A stretch of 64,000 nucleotides of DNA from Volvox africanus (taxonomy: Eukaryota; Chlorophyta; Chlorophyceae; Chlamydomonadales; Volvocaceae), in contig BSDZ01000004.1 in NCBI GenBank assembly GCA_030268105.1, positions 3,087,001 through 3,151,000 of the forward strand, given 5' to 3'. A program made the translations under genes and the position numbers. The notes under the pieces were generated by a model. It had not been told where the DNA came from. It ran no database searches and saw only the letters and a list, made by a program, of their open reading frames with translations. Positions 10,184-21,466 of the stretch are shown here, in pieces; within the stretch, counting starts at the first letter, position 1, and each line of letters opens with the position of its first letter.

Positions 10184-12993
10184 CACGGGAATGTTACCTA
10201 ACGTGGGGATATGAATTATGTACTGGCTCGGATCAACTTTGGTTGTATCTTGCGATGTTTGTATGAGGAAACCCTTCGCTATCTTTGACTAGATAACTCG
10301 ATGATTAGTATTTGTGTGTCTCTAACGAATCCTTTACTGTTGAGCGTCATGGATCGTAGGAATGATGCGGAGGTAGTCCACGGTTGGCTCCTTTTGATGA
10401 TAACGAAGTCGATTTTGTTGATTGGATGTTCGGGACACCTACACGCTACTGGTGTCACTGACGACCTTATCTCAATGAAGTGATAAGCATGACGGGGTCG
10501 ACCCCATAGTCGTCTAATCGTTCAGGTTACCCTCGTTGATGAGGGTAAGCATCCCATCATGGGCAGAATCACCCTTAGTCGACGGGAGACCCTCTGCATG
10601 TTAGGGCCCAATGAGTGCAACAAGGTCTCTCTGAGACAGCACTACATGGACATTGGGTGCCATGACGTAATGACAGTACCGTGTGCGCATCGATATGGAG
10701 TCCAGCACAATTGGCCATTGTGCAAAAGGGAACCTATCGCCTAAGGTACATTGTCTGTCGTATCAAGATGTCACACCAGAGTAGGGCGGAACTGCGCGGA
10801 GTCTGTGGTTAATTTCGCTTAGAGGCGTTCGTCCGCCGAAATAAAGAACCCAAGCTTGAAGGGTGCAAAGGAAACCTATCAAATGATACAGGAAGGTGCC
10901 CATGTGTTGCTTGTTAGGCCCTGGGTGCAATCGATTGCTACCACCGCGCAGTCTCTTGTGAAAGATTCTGAGGTCGCAGCCCCTCCTTGCCAAACTATAC
11001 CGATGAATTTGTCATCCCGGGGCTCCCACCTATGTTACCTGCTGACCATACGATTCCTCTTGTGCCCGAGCACAACCCGTTTCACAACCTATGTACAGGT
11101 TAAGCCGTTGGAGCTGGATGAAGTGAAACGGCAAGTGGGGGATCTGCTCGCAAAGGGTATGATTCGGCCCAGCACATCGCCATACTCTGCACCGATATTG
11201 TTTGTCGGTAAGAAGGATGGGACATTGCGCATGTGCATTGATTATCGGGGCTTGAATGCGACCATGATTAAAAATCGCTACCCTTTGCCGTGCGTCGATG
11301 ACCTGCTTGATAAGTTGAAAGGCTCAGCTTATTTTTCCTCGATTGACCTTCAACAAGGGTAAAATCAGATACGCATCGCTGCTTCTGATATTCCGAAAAC
11401 CGCTTTCCGGACCCCCTTTGGTCACTTTGAGTACACGGTCTTGTCGTTTGGACTTACTAATGCGCCCGCCACATTTCAAGCAGTGATGGATCGCATGTTC
11501 AGACCATATATCGACAGGTTCGTCGTTTGTTATTTGGACGATATTTTGATTTATTCCAAAACGCGCGAGGAGCTTGAGGTGATGAAGCGGGAGCAATTGT
11601 TTGCTAAACGCGCCAAGTGTTTTTGGGCGCAGCCTCAAGTGGAGTATTTGGGCCACATCGTGTCGGCCACTGGAATAAGGATGGACCCACGGAAGGTAGC
11701 TGTGGTTTGTGAATGGCCCGCGCCTCAGAACCTCACCGAACTACGCCAGTTCTTAGGTTTGACCAACTACTTCCGTAAGTTTATTAATAAATACTCCATT
11801 ATTGCGGCCCCACTTACAAATCTGACGAGGAAAGGAGGTTTTGCTTCTCTCGAGGCCTGGACACCTGCGTGCCAACGGGCATTCGAAGAGCTCAAGCAAA
11901 TCGTCGCCGACGACGTTACCCTCTCTTTCCCTGATTACTCGTTGCCGTTTCGTGTAGAAGTAATATCGGATGCTTCTCTGCATGGAAGCGGCGCTGTATT
12001 GTTGCAGGAAGGACGACCGATCACCTTCACGAGTAAGAAATCCTAGGGTGCGGAGACCCGATACACGACCGGAGAGCAGGAGCTGTTGGCAGTTCTGCAT
12101 GCTTTAAAGAAATGGCGCTGTTACCTTGAAGGCCGCCCTTTCACACTGAAGACCGACCACAAACCGCTGACATTTTTACAAAGTGTCCCCACGCTCAACC
12201 AACGACAAGCCAGATGGATGGAGTATCTATCTCGTTTCGACTGTACATGGGAATATATCGCCGGCAGAATTAATATTGCTGACGCCCTCAGTCGACATCC
12301 ATCGCTACATGCTGCGATTCTGGCAGCACCAGTTACTCGTTCGCGCAGTCAGGAGGTGCCGGTGGCAGCGGACCTCGTGCAACGACTCAAGATGGCGTAT
12401 GAAGTGGATCCATGGTTTGCTTCGCCAAGTAATGTGGAACATTTGCACAAGTGCAACGATTTGTGGCTGCGGATGGATGGCTCGACCACACAAATCGTCG
12501 TGCTGAACGACAACGCTTTGCGCTACGATATTCTTGCTCGGTTCCACGAGGACCCATTAGCAGGACATCCTGGAAGCACGCGATTGGCAGAGCTAGTATG
12601 ATGCTCGTTTTGGTGGCCGTGCGTGGTGAAGGATGCGGAAAACTTCGTGCAAAGGTGCAGTTTATGTCAGCGCAACAAAGCACTATCCGGTAAGGGCCAG
12701 GGTTTATTACAACCTTTACCTATACCAGATGCCCCTTGGGAAAGTGTTTCTATGGACTTCGTAGTCACGCTGCCCAAAACTGAGGGGGGATACGACTCGG
12801 TGTTCGTTATGGTCGATCGTTTGATTAAGATGGTTCACTTAGCCCCCTGCACCTCGTCTTGCACTGCTGAGCAAACAGCACGATTATTTTTTGATAGCGT
12901 AGTCCGATTGCATGGCGTTCCTAAAAATGTGATATCTGATCGCGGTGGTCAATTCACGTCTTAGTTTTGGGAAGGGCTATGTGAACTCGTTGG
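10184..12993 (+). pseudogene. Element C3 pol, heavily mutated (protease to integrase)
   Basis: The protease part (10530-10800) survives as scattered matches such as EGKHPIMGRITLS and has several frameshifts and stops. The linker is frameshifted. From 11102 the RT, RNase H and integrase are clear: [38 protein letters not shown], the integrase zinc region and DFVVTLPKTEGG. Stops interrupt it at 11360 (QQG-stop), 12044-12046, 12599-12601 (CGA to TGA) and 12961-12963. There is a 24-bp deletion after KTREE. It breaks off in the integrase core at about 12993, where an inverted copy of the same pol begins. The QQG-stop is shared with fragment D. Confidence 0.88.
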
Positions 12994-15648
12994 TCCTCGC
13001 TGCATCGAACAGCATCGACTGCAGAGATCATTGGGTCTGCATGGCACGTAGACGAGCTTCCTCCAATAGGGGCTTCATTTCTGGCGAGAAATTACGCGTT
13101 GGCTCCCAAGAGTTGTGCTCGCTAGAATAGCCAGTCCACTTGACCAGATATTCGTGCACCTTCCGCTTTCATTGCTGTCGACCTATATGACGAACCCAAT
13201 AATCTAATATCCGCTCCAAATCGTACACCTTTTGCTTGCCTGCGATCCAGGTCTCGGGACCGGGGTCCATTACTGCAGGGGCATCGGTGTCGTTTGTAAC
13301 GGGTGCTGTGCCACGATAAGGACGGATGAGTGAAATATGAAACGTGGGGTGGATATTCATGTCAGAGGGTAGAGATAGCTGCACAGCTACATTCCCTACC
13401 ATGCGAACAACGGGATATGGGCCAATCCAGCGAGGTAGTAATTTTTGGGAACCGTCGGCGAACGAACGCAAATTCTTAGTGCTCAATATTACCATTTGTC
13501 CCACGGAAAATGTTACGTCTCGTTTGGATTTATTATAGTAGTCCATCGTCCGTTGTTGTGCCGCGTCCAAGCATGCCTTCGCCTCTGCCATGCGGGATAG
13601 GAACGACTTGGCAAAGGTTTTAGCCGCCGGAATATTTATCTCCAACTCTCACCACACGGGTAGCGCAGGATGGAATCCATAATTCAGAAAGAAGGGGCTT
13701 TCACCTGTAGAGCGGTTAACAGCGTTGTTAAGCGCAAATTCTGCCGAAGTCAGGAATGTATCCCAAACAGAGGGTGTGCGTCCCGCTAAATTCCTCAACA
13801 TATCGCCCAACGTGCAATTTGTGCGTTCAGTTTGCCCATCGGATTGCGGATGATATGCTGTGCTCAAATGAACGTGCATACCAACGAGTTCACATAGCGC
13901 TTCCCAAAACTTAGACGTGAATTGACCGCCACAATCGGATATCACATTTTTAGGAACGCCATGCAATCGGACTACACTATCAAAAAATAATCGTGCTGTT
14001 TGCTCAGCAGTGCAAGACGAGGTGCAGGGGGCTAAGTGAACCATCTTGGTCAAACGATCGACCATAACGAACACCGAGTCGTATCCCCCCTCAGTTTTGG
14101 GCAGCGCGACTACGAAGTCCATAGAAACACTTTCCCAAGGGGCATCTGGTATAGGTAAAGGTTGTAATAAACCCTAGCCCTTACCGGATAGTGCTTTGTT
14201 GTGCTGACATAAACTGCACCTTTGCACGAAGTTTTCCGCATCCTTCACCACGCACGGCCACCAAAACGAGCATCGTACTAGCTCTGCCAATCGCGTGCTT
14301 CCAGGATGTCCTGCTAATGGGTCCTCATGGAACCGAGCAAGAATATCGTAGCGCAAAGCGTTGTCGTTCAGCACGACGATTTGTGTGGTCGAGCCATCCA
14401 TCCGCAGCCACAAATCGTTGCACTTGTGCAAATGTTCCACATTACTTGGCGAAGCAAACCATGGATCCACTTCATACGCCATCTTAAGTCGTTGCACGAG
14501 GTCCGCTGCCACCGGCACCTCCTGACTGCACGAACGAGTAACTGGTGCTGCCAGAATCGCAGCATGTAGCGATGGATGTCGACTGAGGGCGTCAGCAATA
14601 TTAATTCTGCCGGCGATATATTCCCATGTACAGTCGAAACGAGATAGATACTCCATCCATCTGGCTTGTCGTTGGTTGAGCGTGGGGACACTTTGTAAAA
14701 ATGTCAGCGGTTTGTGGTCGGTCTTCAGTGTGAAAGGGCGGCCTTCAAGGTAACAGCGCCATTTCTTTAAAGCATGCAGAACTGCCAACAGCTCCTGCTC
14801 TCCGGTCGTGTATCGGGTCTCCGCACCCGAGGATTTCTTACTTGTGAAGGTGATCGGTTGTCCTTCCTGCAACAATACAGCGCCGCTTCCATGCAGAGAA
14901 GCATCCAATATTACTTCTACACGAAACGGCAACGAGTAATCAGGGAAAGAGAGGGTAACGTCGTCGGCGACGATTTGCTTGAGCTCTTCGAATGCCCGTT
15001 GGCACGCAGGTGTCCAGGCCTCGAGAGAAGCAAAACCTCCTTTCCTCGTCAGATTTGTAAGCGGGGCCGCAATAATGGAGTATTTATTAATAAACTTACG
15101 GAAGTAGTTGGTCAAACCTAAGAACTGGCGTAGTTCGGTGAGGTTCTGAGGCGCGGGCCATTCACAAACCACAGCTACCTTCCGTGGGTCCATCCTTATT
15201 CCAGTGGCCGACACGATGTGGCCCAAATACTCCACCTGAGGCTGCGCCCAAAAACACTTGGCGCGTTTAGCAAACAATTGCTCCCGCTTCATCACCTCAA
15301 GCACGAGCTCGAGGTGCTTCAGGTGCTCCTCGCGCGTTTTGGAATATATTAAAATATCATCCAAATAGCAAACGATGAACCTGTCGATATACGGTCTGAA
15401 CATGCGATCCATCACTGCTTGAAATGTGGCGGGCGCATTAGTAAGTCCAAACGACAAGACCGTGTACTCGAAGTGACCAAAGGGAGTCCGGAAAGCAGTT
15501 TTCGGAATATCAGAGGCAGCGATGCGTATCTGATTTTACCCTTGTTGAAGGTCAATCGAGGAAAAATAAGCTGAGCCTTTCAGCTTATCGAGCAGGTCAT
15601 CGACGCGCGGCAAAGGGTAGCGATTTTCAATTGTAGTCGCATTCAAGC
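12994..15648 (-). pseudogene. Fragment D: inverted pol (RT, RNase H, integrase, chromodomain)
   Basis: Minus-strand pol from the RT fingers at 15648 to beyond the chromodomain at 12994. It contains QQG-stop-NQIR (TAC to TAA), [10 protein letters not shown], RNase H ([23 protein letters not shown]), the integrase zinc region (CSLCQHNK), and the integrase core with the first Asp (DFVVAL) and the Glu-bearing [11 protein letters not shown] motif. A TAG follows LSGKG (CAG to TAG) and a TGA follows LPVW (CGA to TGA). The chromodomain end is degraded. It forms the second arm of an inverted repeat with C3 pol (about 11260-12993 against 13893-15655). Confidence 0.88.
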
Positions 15649-16480
15649 TGTTGTGCTACGGTTCGTTTCCCGCCGATGCGTAGGTCGATGCGACCCTACA
15701 AGGCGAAGTGTTATCTTGATGAACGCATGAATGACTATTGCATATGAATGAACTGCATGACATAGATGTATTCGCATACATTTATATGTGCATTTGATAT
15801 GTTATCATTATCCATCGCGACATCACATCATGGCAAATCCGCCTAGCATGCATGAAATACCGAATCATTGAAGTGCGCATTATGCTCGTGCTATGAAACG
15901 ATAAGTAATATTATTTGATATAATATTACTTCATTACAGCACACGTTGAGAGCGCCGCACTCGTCGCGATGCATGCCTTACAACCGAATATCGTTATTCG
16001 GACCCTTGCATCATGCGAATGCCAGAAAGGCTTATACGTTGTTATGCTTGGACATCGCCTATACGCAGTAGGGTTGTCACACTTAGGATCGGCCTCCTAG
16101 TGTGAATCGTACGGCATCACGATGCTACGAGTATAACAGATGCGAGGACGGCTAAGCAAGATAAGACATTCTATACCGGAGAACACTCGTGTGTTCTACA
16201 TTATTATTGCTATACGCTATTCTACTTAGCCCGAGCTAAGCCTAAACTTCGCTATCACCGCCGCGTGATGATTGCTTGCTTCCGGCGCTGACGGCGATTA
16301 CGTCCATTGCACCGCACCGATCTGTAAGACTGTAAGTTATATCTCTTCTTGTCTTGAAGTCTTCCACTGTCTTTGTTTGCTCGCGCTTGTCTTGCTGTAC
16401 TTGCAAGTGCTCGCGCATTGGTGTCGCAAGCCTTCAGACGTGCAGATACTTATGAGCAAACACGAAGGAGAGGTACAACA
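15649..16480 (+). repeat. Isolated gypsy LTR (832 bp), plus orientation
   Basis: Begins TGTTGTGCTACGGTTCG and ends GAGGTACAACA; it is a family-A type LTR with many substitutions. The flanking pentamers (caagc on the left, gtttg on the right) do not match. What follows is protease coding rather than a leader, so it is either a solo LTR with lost duplications or part of a rearranged junction. Confidence 0.88.
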
Positions 16481-17308
16481 GTTTGATGCGCCGCAGCCAT
16501 ACACACCTGTGTCACCTGATCCTTTCACTTCTGCCCTTTTGGTAGCTGCATCTGGTGCTATGACTGCAGGATCGGCTCTTCCTCTTATTTCTCTGGCAAC
16601 ATCTGGACTCAGTTTCACCGCCTTGGTGGACTTGGGTGCTACCCACGACTTTATCAGTGAGTCACTGGTTCAGCTCTTGCGTTTACCTGTTCGCCTTTGC
16701 CCTTGGTCTTCGGTTTCCTTAGCTGACGGGGGCAAACAAGCCATCTTGGGGCAGGTGTCTTTGCGGGTGTCTGCAGGCTCTTTTCGTGCTTGCTTGCAGC
16801 CCTATGTGCTGCCAACCCTCACAGATGCCGCATCTTTCATTTTAGGCTCTGCCTCACTCCAGAAGCATGCTGCTGCGTTCGACTATGAGGAACGCACCCT
16901 TTGCCTGTCTAAGGGTTCAGCAACTTGCGTGCTTCGCTGGCTGCCTACAGCCGCAGAGGAGACTGTTCCTGATGACGCTCCTCAGATCAATCACGTTATT
17001 ACTGCCATGCGTGAAACCAAGCATACCCCAGAGTCTGTTGGCCGTAAAGCAGCTGTCCGGATGCTGTGTAAGGGTGCTCATGGCCTTCTAGTGCGCCCCT
17101 CTCTTTGGCTCAACTCTGTTGGTGCTCAGACTTCCATGCAGGACCCTGAAGTCTCTGCGTTGCTCACGGAGTATGCAGATGTGTTCCGCGACCTTCCAGG
17201 GATTCCGCCGGAACGACCGGTGGATCACACTATTCCTTTGGTGTCTGGCGCGCAACCTGTCTCACACCCCATGTACCGTCTCAGCCCGTTAGAGCTTGAT
17301 GAGGTAAA
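16481..17308 (+). pseudogene. Fragment E: gypsy protease and linker, distinct family
   Basis: An open plus-strand frame with a retropepsin domain (ISLATSGLSFTALVDLGATH, then DFISESLVQLL, VSLADGGKQAILGQV) and the pol linker (LLTEYADVFRDLPGIPPERP, DHTIPLVSGAQPVSHPMYRL). It ends at LELDEVK, where it meets inverted fragment F. It is clearly diverged from the other pols and has its own codon choices. The catalytic triplet is Asp-Leu-Gly instead of Asp-Thr/Ser-Gly, so the protease is probably inactive. There is no gag or RT of this family in the window. Confidence 0.82.
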
Positions 17309-18298
17309 AATAAGCTGAGCCTTTCAGCTTATCGAGCAGGTCATCAACGCGTGGCAAAGGGTAGCAATTTTTAATCATGGTCGCATTCAAGCCCCGATAA
17401 TCAATGCACATACACAACGTCCCATCCTTCTTACCGACAAACAATATCGGTGCAGAATATGGCGATGTGCTGGGCCGAATCATACCCTTTGCGAGCAGAT
17501 CCCCCACTTGCCGCTTCACTTCATCTAGCTCCAACGGGCTTAACCTGTACATAGGTTGTGAAACAGGTTGTGCTCCGGGCACAAGAGGGATCGTATGGTC
17601 AACAGGTGGCATAGGTGGGAGCCCTGGGATGTCGCCAAAGACATCAGCATATTTATGCAGGAGGGCTTCGACCTCAAGATCCTTCACGGTGGACTGCGCA
17701 GTGGTAGCATTCGATTGCACCCGTGGCCTCACAAGCAACACATGGGCGCCTTTCCGTATCATCCGATCAGTTTCTTTGCGCCCAATTATCTTGGGTTCTT
17801 GATTTCCGCTGAAGATCGCCGCCAAAGCGAAATTAACCTCAGGCTCCGCAACAGTTCCGCCCTCCTCTGGTGTGACATCTTGGTACGACAGGAAAGGTAC
17901 CTTAGTCGATAGGTTCCCTTTGCACAAACTAAGTGTGGTGGACTCCATATCGATGCGCGCGCGGTACTGTCGTAATGTCGCGGTACCCAAAATGTACTGT
18001 GCCGTCTCCGAGAGACCTTGTAGCACATACGGCTGGGCCCTAACACGCAGAGGGCCTATCAATAGGCTCAGGGTGATCCTGCCCACGATGGGATGCTTAC
18101 CTCCATCAGCGAGGGTAACCTGTGCACAATCAGACGACTGAGGGGTCAACCCCAATGCGTTCACCTCCTTTGCCGAGATGAAGTCGTCGCTGGCGCCGGT
18201 ATCCACAAGCGCCTTCATTAGTTGACCACCGAGGCAGATTTCGATGATGGAAATGCGGCAAGTGCCGGTAGTAATTTCACCTGTTACAAATTGAGGCG
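17309..18298 (-). pseudogene. Fragment F: gypsy pol, protease to RT fingers
   Basis: A minus-strand frame from about 18298 to 17309 with an intact retropepsin triplet ([18 protein letters not shown]), [18 protein letters not shown], the linker [16 protein letters not shown] and RT up to [10 protein letters not shown]. The join with E lies in an A-rich microhomology. It shares the [10 protein letters not shown] substitution with fragment B. Upstream of the protease it runs into AT-rich sequence in which the frame has one stop. The frame stays open for a while longer, so the true edge is fuzzy. Confidence 0.82.
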
Positions 18299-18640
18299 GA
18301 CCAAAGCTTCTATGATAATAGTACAGATTATCAAATTATAGGGTGTCATAACCGTCTGCACTAGTAGGTGCGTATATACCTGACGGCTTCTTTTCTAAAT
18401 AAACTATTCGTTGGCTAGGAAATTGTCTACATCTAGTGGTTATAGTAATACTGTTAGTTTTAATTATAATTCTGTAATTCAAAGGTTAGATGAAACATTT
18501 AAAAAAAAATAGATAATTCATTTAAAATAGAATCAAAACCTTACGTTAGACCGGAGTTTATCCCTTATACGCAACCTGTGAAATCTTTTTTAGAAGCACC
18601 TAAATATATACCACCAGTTATAGTAACCATTAAGGAACAC
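18299..18640. other. AT-rich island interrupting gypsy pol, origin unknown
   Basis: About 340 bp of markedly AT-rich DNA between two pieces of pol N-terminal coding that would otherwise be almost adjacent. On the plus strand two protein-like stretches (18399-18509 and about 18509-18715) could join by a one-base shift in a run of nine A residues. The second includes KPYVRPEFIPYTQPVKSFLE and KYIPPVIVTIKEHN. I do not recognise either. The minus strand also has partly open frames, so coding is not proven. Confidence 0.4.
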
Positions 18641-19222
18641 AATTTCCTGTTGGAGTCGACTCCGCAGAAAGTAAAAGTGATCCTATGGCAGGCTCGAACC
18701 TGGTAGAATCCAAAAGAGGGGCCTCAAACCAAACTTCAGCATGTAAGATAGTTTAGGTAGTACCATCAGCCTGCCCGTCACATCCACACCGTTAAACAAA
18801 GCGGTGTCCGACTCGAATCGGAGAACACATTGCATACCTTCCAGCAGGGACGCAACTTTGCGTTGGCTATAAGAGGGAATTAATATACAAGCTGCATTGT
18901 TCGGATCTCGACGGTGATACCTCTTGTACCTAGTGAGCTGCTCGCACAACTCACGGAAAGATGAAGGGATAAACAAAGTAACGTGGCCAGATAAATCGAG
19001 GGAAGAAAGAGGACAGCGTGGTGCAAATAAATTACTCAGCGAGTCAAAATGATTTAGTCCCGTGCGTCCGTCAAGCAAAAAACGTCGCCCGATAGCCCGC
19101 TCGATTTGTCCAAAAACAGAAGGTAAAAGAGCCTTTATAGCCGGATGCAACGACGGCCAGCGGCCACGTACACTTCCTTCAATCCCGGGAGGAGTCCCTT
19201 CCTCCACATCCCGGGCAACTTC
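18641..19222 (-). pseudogene. Element G pol, N-terminal part, frameshifted
   Basis: This continues in the gag frame after the UAG (19225-19223): EEGTPPGIEGSVRGRWPSLH, then the conserved pol N-terminal block (FGQIERAIGRRFLLDGRTGL, HVTLFIPSSFRELCEQL). A one-base shift near 18735 moves to a second frame reading VWFEAPLLDSTRFEPAIGSL and LLSAESTPTG, which matches the segment before the protease in the intact elements. It then runs into the AT-rich island. Whether fragment F is the rest of the same element is uncertain. Confidence 0.78.
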
Positions 19223-19225
19223 CTA
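19184..19225 (-). promoter_or_regulatory. Gag UAG with downstream stem, element G
   Basis: UAG at 19225-19223, a 7-nt spacer, 5' arm CCCGGGA (19215-19209), an 18-nt loop, and 3' arm UCCCGGG (19190-19184). The geometry is identical to elements A, H and I, but the closing U-A pair is replaced by A-U. An inner GGAGGA/UCCUCC pairing is an alternative. The pol frame is continuous with gag. Confidence 0.6.
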
Positions 19226-20452
19226 AGTCGTCTTAGGCACGAAAGGCGGTAACAGAGGACATTCACGAGTAGGGTGCTCTCCCGCACACCTCAGGCAAAG
19301 ATTAGCGAACTTCCGACGATCAAACTCCGAACGTCGGCATTCCCACTTCTGCATATATGGATCCTCTGTCCGGGGCTTTTTAATACTAGGAGCCGCGTTC
19401 TGCATTGCCGCTACAGTTGGCGTGCTCCCCCTTCGTTTCCCTTTCACGTGGCCCGAGCTTGGCCCAGCTCCTGCGGACCCACGGTTACTTGGGCTTTGGC
19501 GTCCGCGAGCATCATACTTCCGAACGGTAGTCATGGCCACCGCTGGGTGTTGGCGATCAAGACCCTGGTCCTTCGGTGTCGACTCCGAAGGTAGTTCCTG
19601 CACTCGCATCGCGTGAATGCGAGGATTAAGTTGTTTAGCGTCTTTACCAGCCAAATTCCGAATCTCTGCACCTCTAGCAAAAGTTATTAAGGCATCGTAA
19701 GACTGGAAAGGAACTCCATTAAGGTCAGTGGCGCACCATCGTGCAAGGGATTCAGGAAGACCGTGATGAAACCAAAAGATGCAATCCTCCTCAGGGAAGT
19801 TAACGATAGGAGTTATCAGTGCCTCAAAACGCGACTGATAAGCAGGAACGGTTTCGTGTGGACGCATATGGTACGTGCCTTGCGCCAGCGTCTTATGAGC
19901 CTCGTTACTATGCGAGCGAACTTCGGTAGCAAAACGAGCAAGAAGAGCATCAATCAGGTTATCGAACGTATACTTGACTCTAGCAGTCGTCCACTCGTCA
20001 TACCAATCCTTTGCAGCACCCTCAAGGGTATTCCCAACGAACAGGCATTTAATGGAGTCGCATCCCCCGCCGTGCACCGCTTGCAGATATTACCTAGCGT
20101 CACGAACATAGGCCCGTGTCCTATCCGCGACACTATGTCCTGAATTCTTTGCCTTTTCGTCAGTGGAGATATTAAGCTTCAGCAGGGGGATAGTCAACTT
20201 CATTACCTCTGGTATTCCGACGGGTTCTTGAACCGGGGTTGTTACTGGAGCCCGTTGCGCTCCAGCTCCCTCACTTGTTGTAGCCGCTGCCGACAGTGGT
20301 ACAATCAAGTGCGAAGGAGTCTGGAGGACAATAGGATCTGACATAATACGAGTCCCGATGGTATCGGGATCAACGAAAGCAGTTCTGGCGGCGAGACCGC
20401 CGTCAGGCTGACTTGCGGTGCCCAGATAGGAACTATCTTCACGTCCCGACAT
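19223..20452 (-). pseudogene. Element G gag, one in-frame stop
   Basis: ATG at 20452 (MSGREDSSYLGTASQPDGG). The frame is interrupted by one TAA at 20087-20089 where relatives have a Lys codon (RDAKKYLQ), then continues to the terminal UAG. The gag core (GNTLEGAAKDWYDEWTTARV, YQSRFEALITPI) and the zinc knuckle CLRCAGEHPTREC (CX2CX3HX4C) are intact. It is clearly diverged in sequence from the A/H/I gag, which makes shared features of the two informative. Confidence 0.88.
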
Positions 20453-20582
20453 GGAACACGAACTTATATTTATGAACAGGAATTTACTAAAAGACCTGTA
20501 AACAAGTTAACACAAGAGGAATTTTTGACTACTCGCGTACCGACAGAACTCCCGAGTAATTCGAGAAGAAAAGCGATGTAAT
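20453..20582 (-). pseudogene. Element G leader, ORF0 second part (left of the H insertion)
   Basis: Minus-strand coding DYIAFLLELLGSSVGTRVV continues the ORF0 started at 28168. It is split by element H, and the duplicated GTAAT occupies 20578-20582. After the Val-Gly codons a GT (GTACGC) stands at the same place and phase as GTAGGC in elements A, H and I. The leader then runs to the gag ATG. Confidence 0.65.
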
Positions 20583-21407
20583 TGTTGTACCTCTCGTTCG
20601 CGTTTGCTCATAAGTGTCTGCACGTCTGAAGACTTTAGACACCGATGCGCGAGCACTTGCAAGTACAGCAAGGCAAGCGAGAGCAAACAGAGACAGCGGA
20701 AGACTTCAAGACGAAGAGAGATATAACTTACGGTCTTACAGATCGGAATGATGCAATGGACGAAATCGCCGTCAGCGCCGGAAGCAAGCAATCATCACGC
20801 GGCGGTGATTAGCGAAGTTCAGGCTTTAGCTCGGGCTAAGTAGGATATCGTATAGCAATAGTAATGTAGAACACACAAGTGTTCTCCGGTATCGAATGTC
20901 TTGTCTAGCTTAGCCGTCCTCGCATCTGTTATACTCGCAGCATCGCAATGCCGTACGATTCACATTAGGAGGCCGATCCTAAATGTGACAACCCTACTGC
21001 GTCTAGGCGATGTCTACGCATAACAACGTATAAGCCTTTCCGGCATTCGCATGATGCAAGGGTCCGGATAACGATATCCGGTTGCAGGGCATGCATCGCG
21101 ACGAGTGCGGCGCTCTCAACGTGTGCTTTAATGAAGTAATATTATATCAGATAATATTACTTATCGTTTCGTAGCACGAGCATAATGCGCACTTCAATGA
21201 TTAGGTCATTCATGCATGCTAGGCGGATTTGCCATGGTGCGATGTCGCGATGGATCATGACAACATGCCAGATGCATATATAAATGTATGCGAATACATT
21301 TATATCATGCAGATTCATTCATATGTAATGCGTTCATCACAAAAGCACTTCGACTCATAGGATCGCGTCGACCTACGCGTCGACGGGAAATGAACCGTAG
21401 CACAACA
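20583..21407 (-). repeat. Element H 3' LTR (825 bp)
   Basis: Begins next to the target duplication. On the minus strand the ends are TGTTGTGC (21407) and GTACAACA (20583). It is the same as the 5' LTR at 27231-28055 in every stretch I compared. Confidence 0.96.
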
Positions 21408-21426
21408 ATTATCCCCCCTCCCGTAT
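21408..21426 (-). promoter_or_regulatory. Element H polypurine tract
   Basis: On the minus strand CGGGAGGGGGGATAAT runs directly into the 3' LTR. It is the expected primer for plus-strand DNA synthesis and is also present in element I. Confidence 0.85.
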
Positions 21427-21466
21427 GCAGCGTCCTCGCTGCATCATACAGCATCGACTGCAGGGG

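Noticed and set aside
18683..18720. GGCTCGAACCTGGTAGAATCC looked like the T-arm of a tRNA
   Set aside because: No acceptor, D-arm or anticodon arm around it, and on the minus strand it reads as pol coding (STRFEPAIG).
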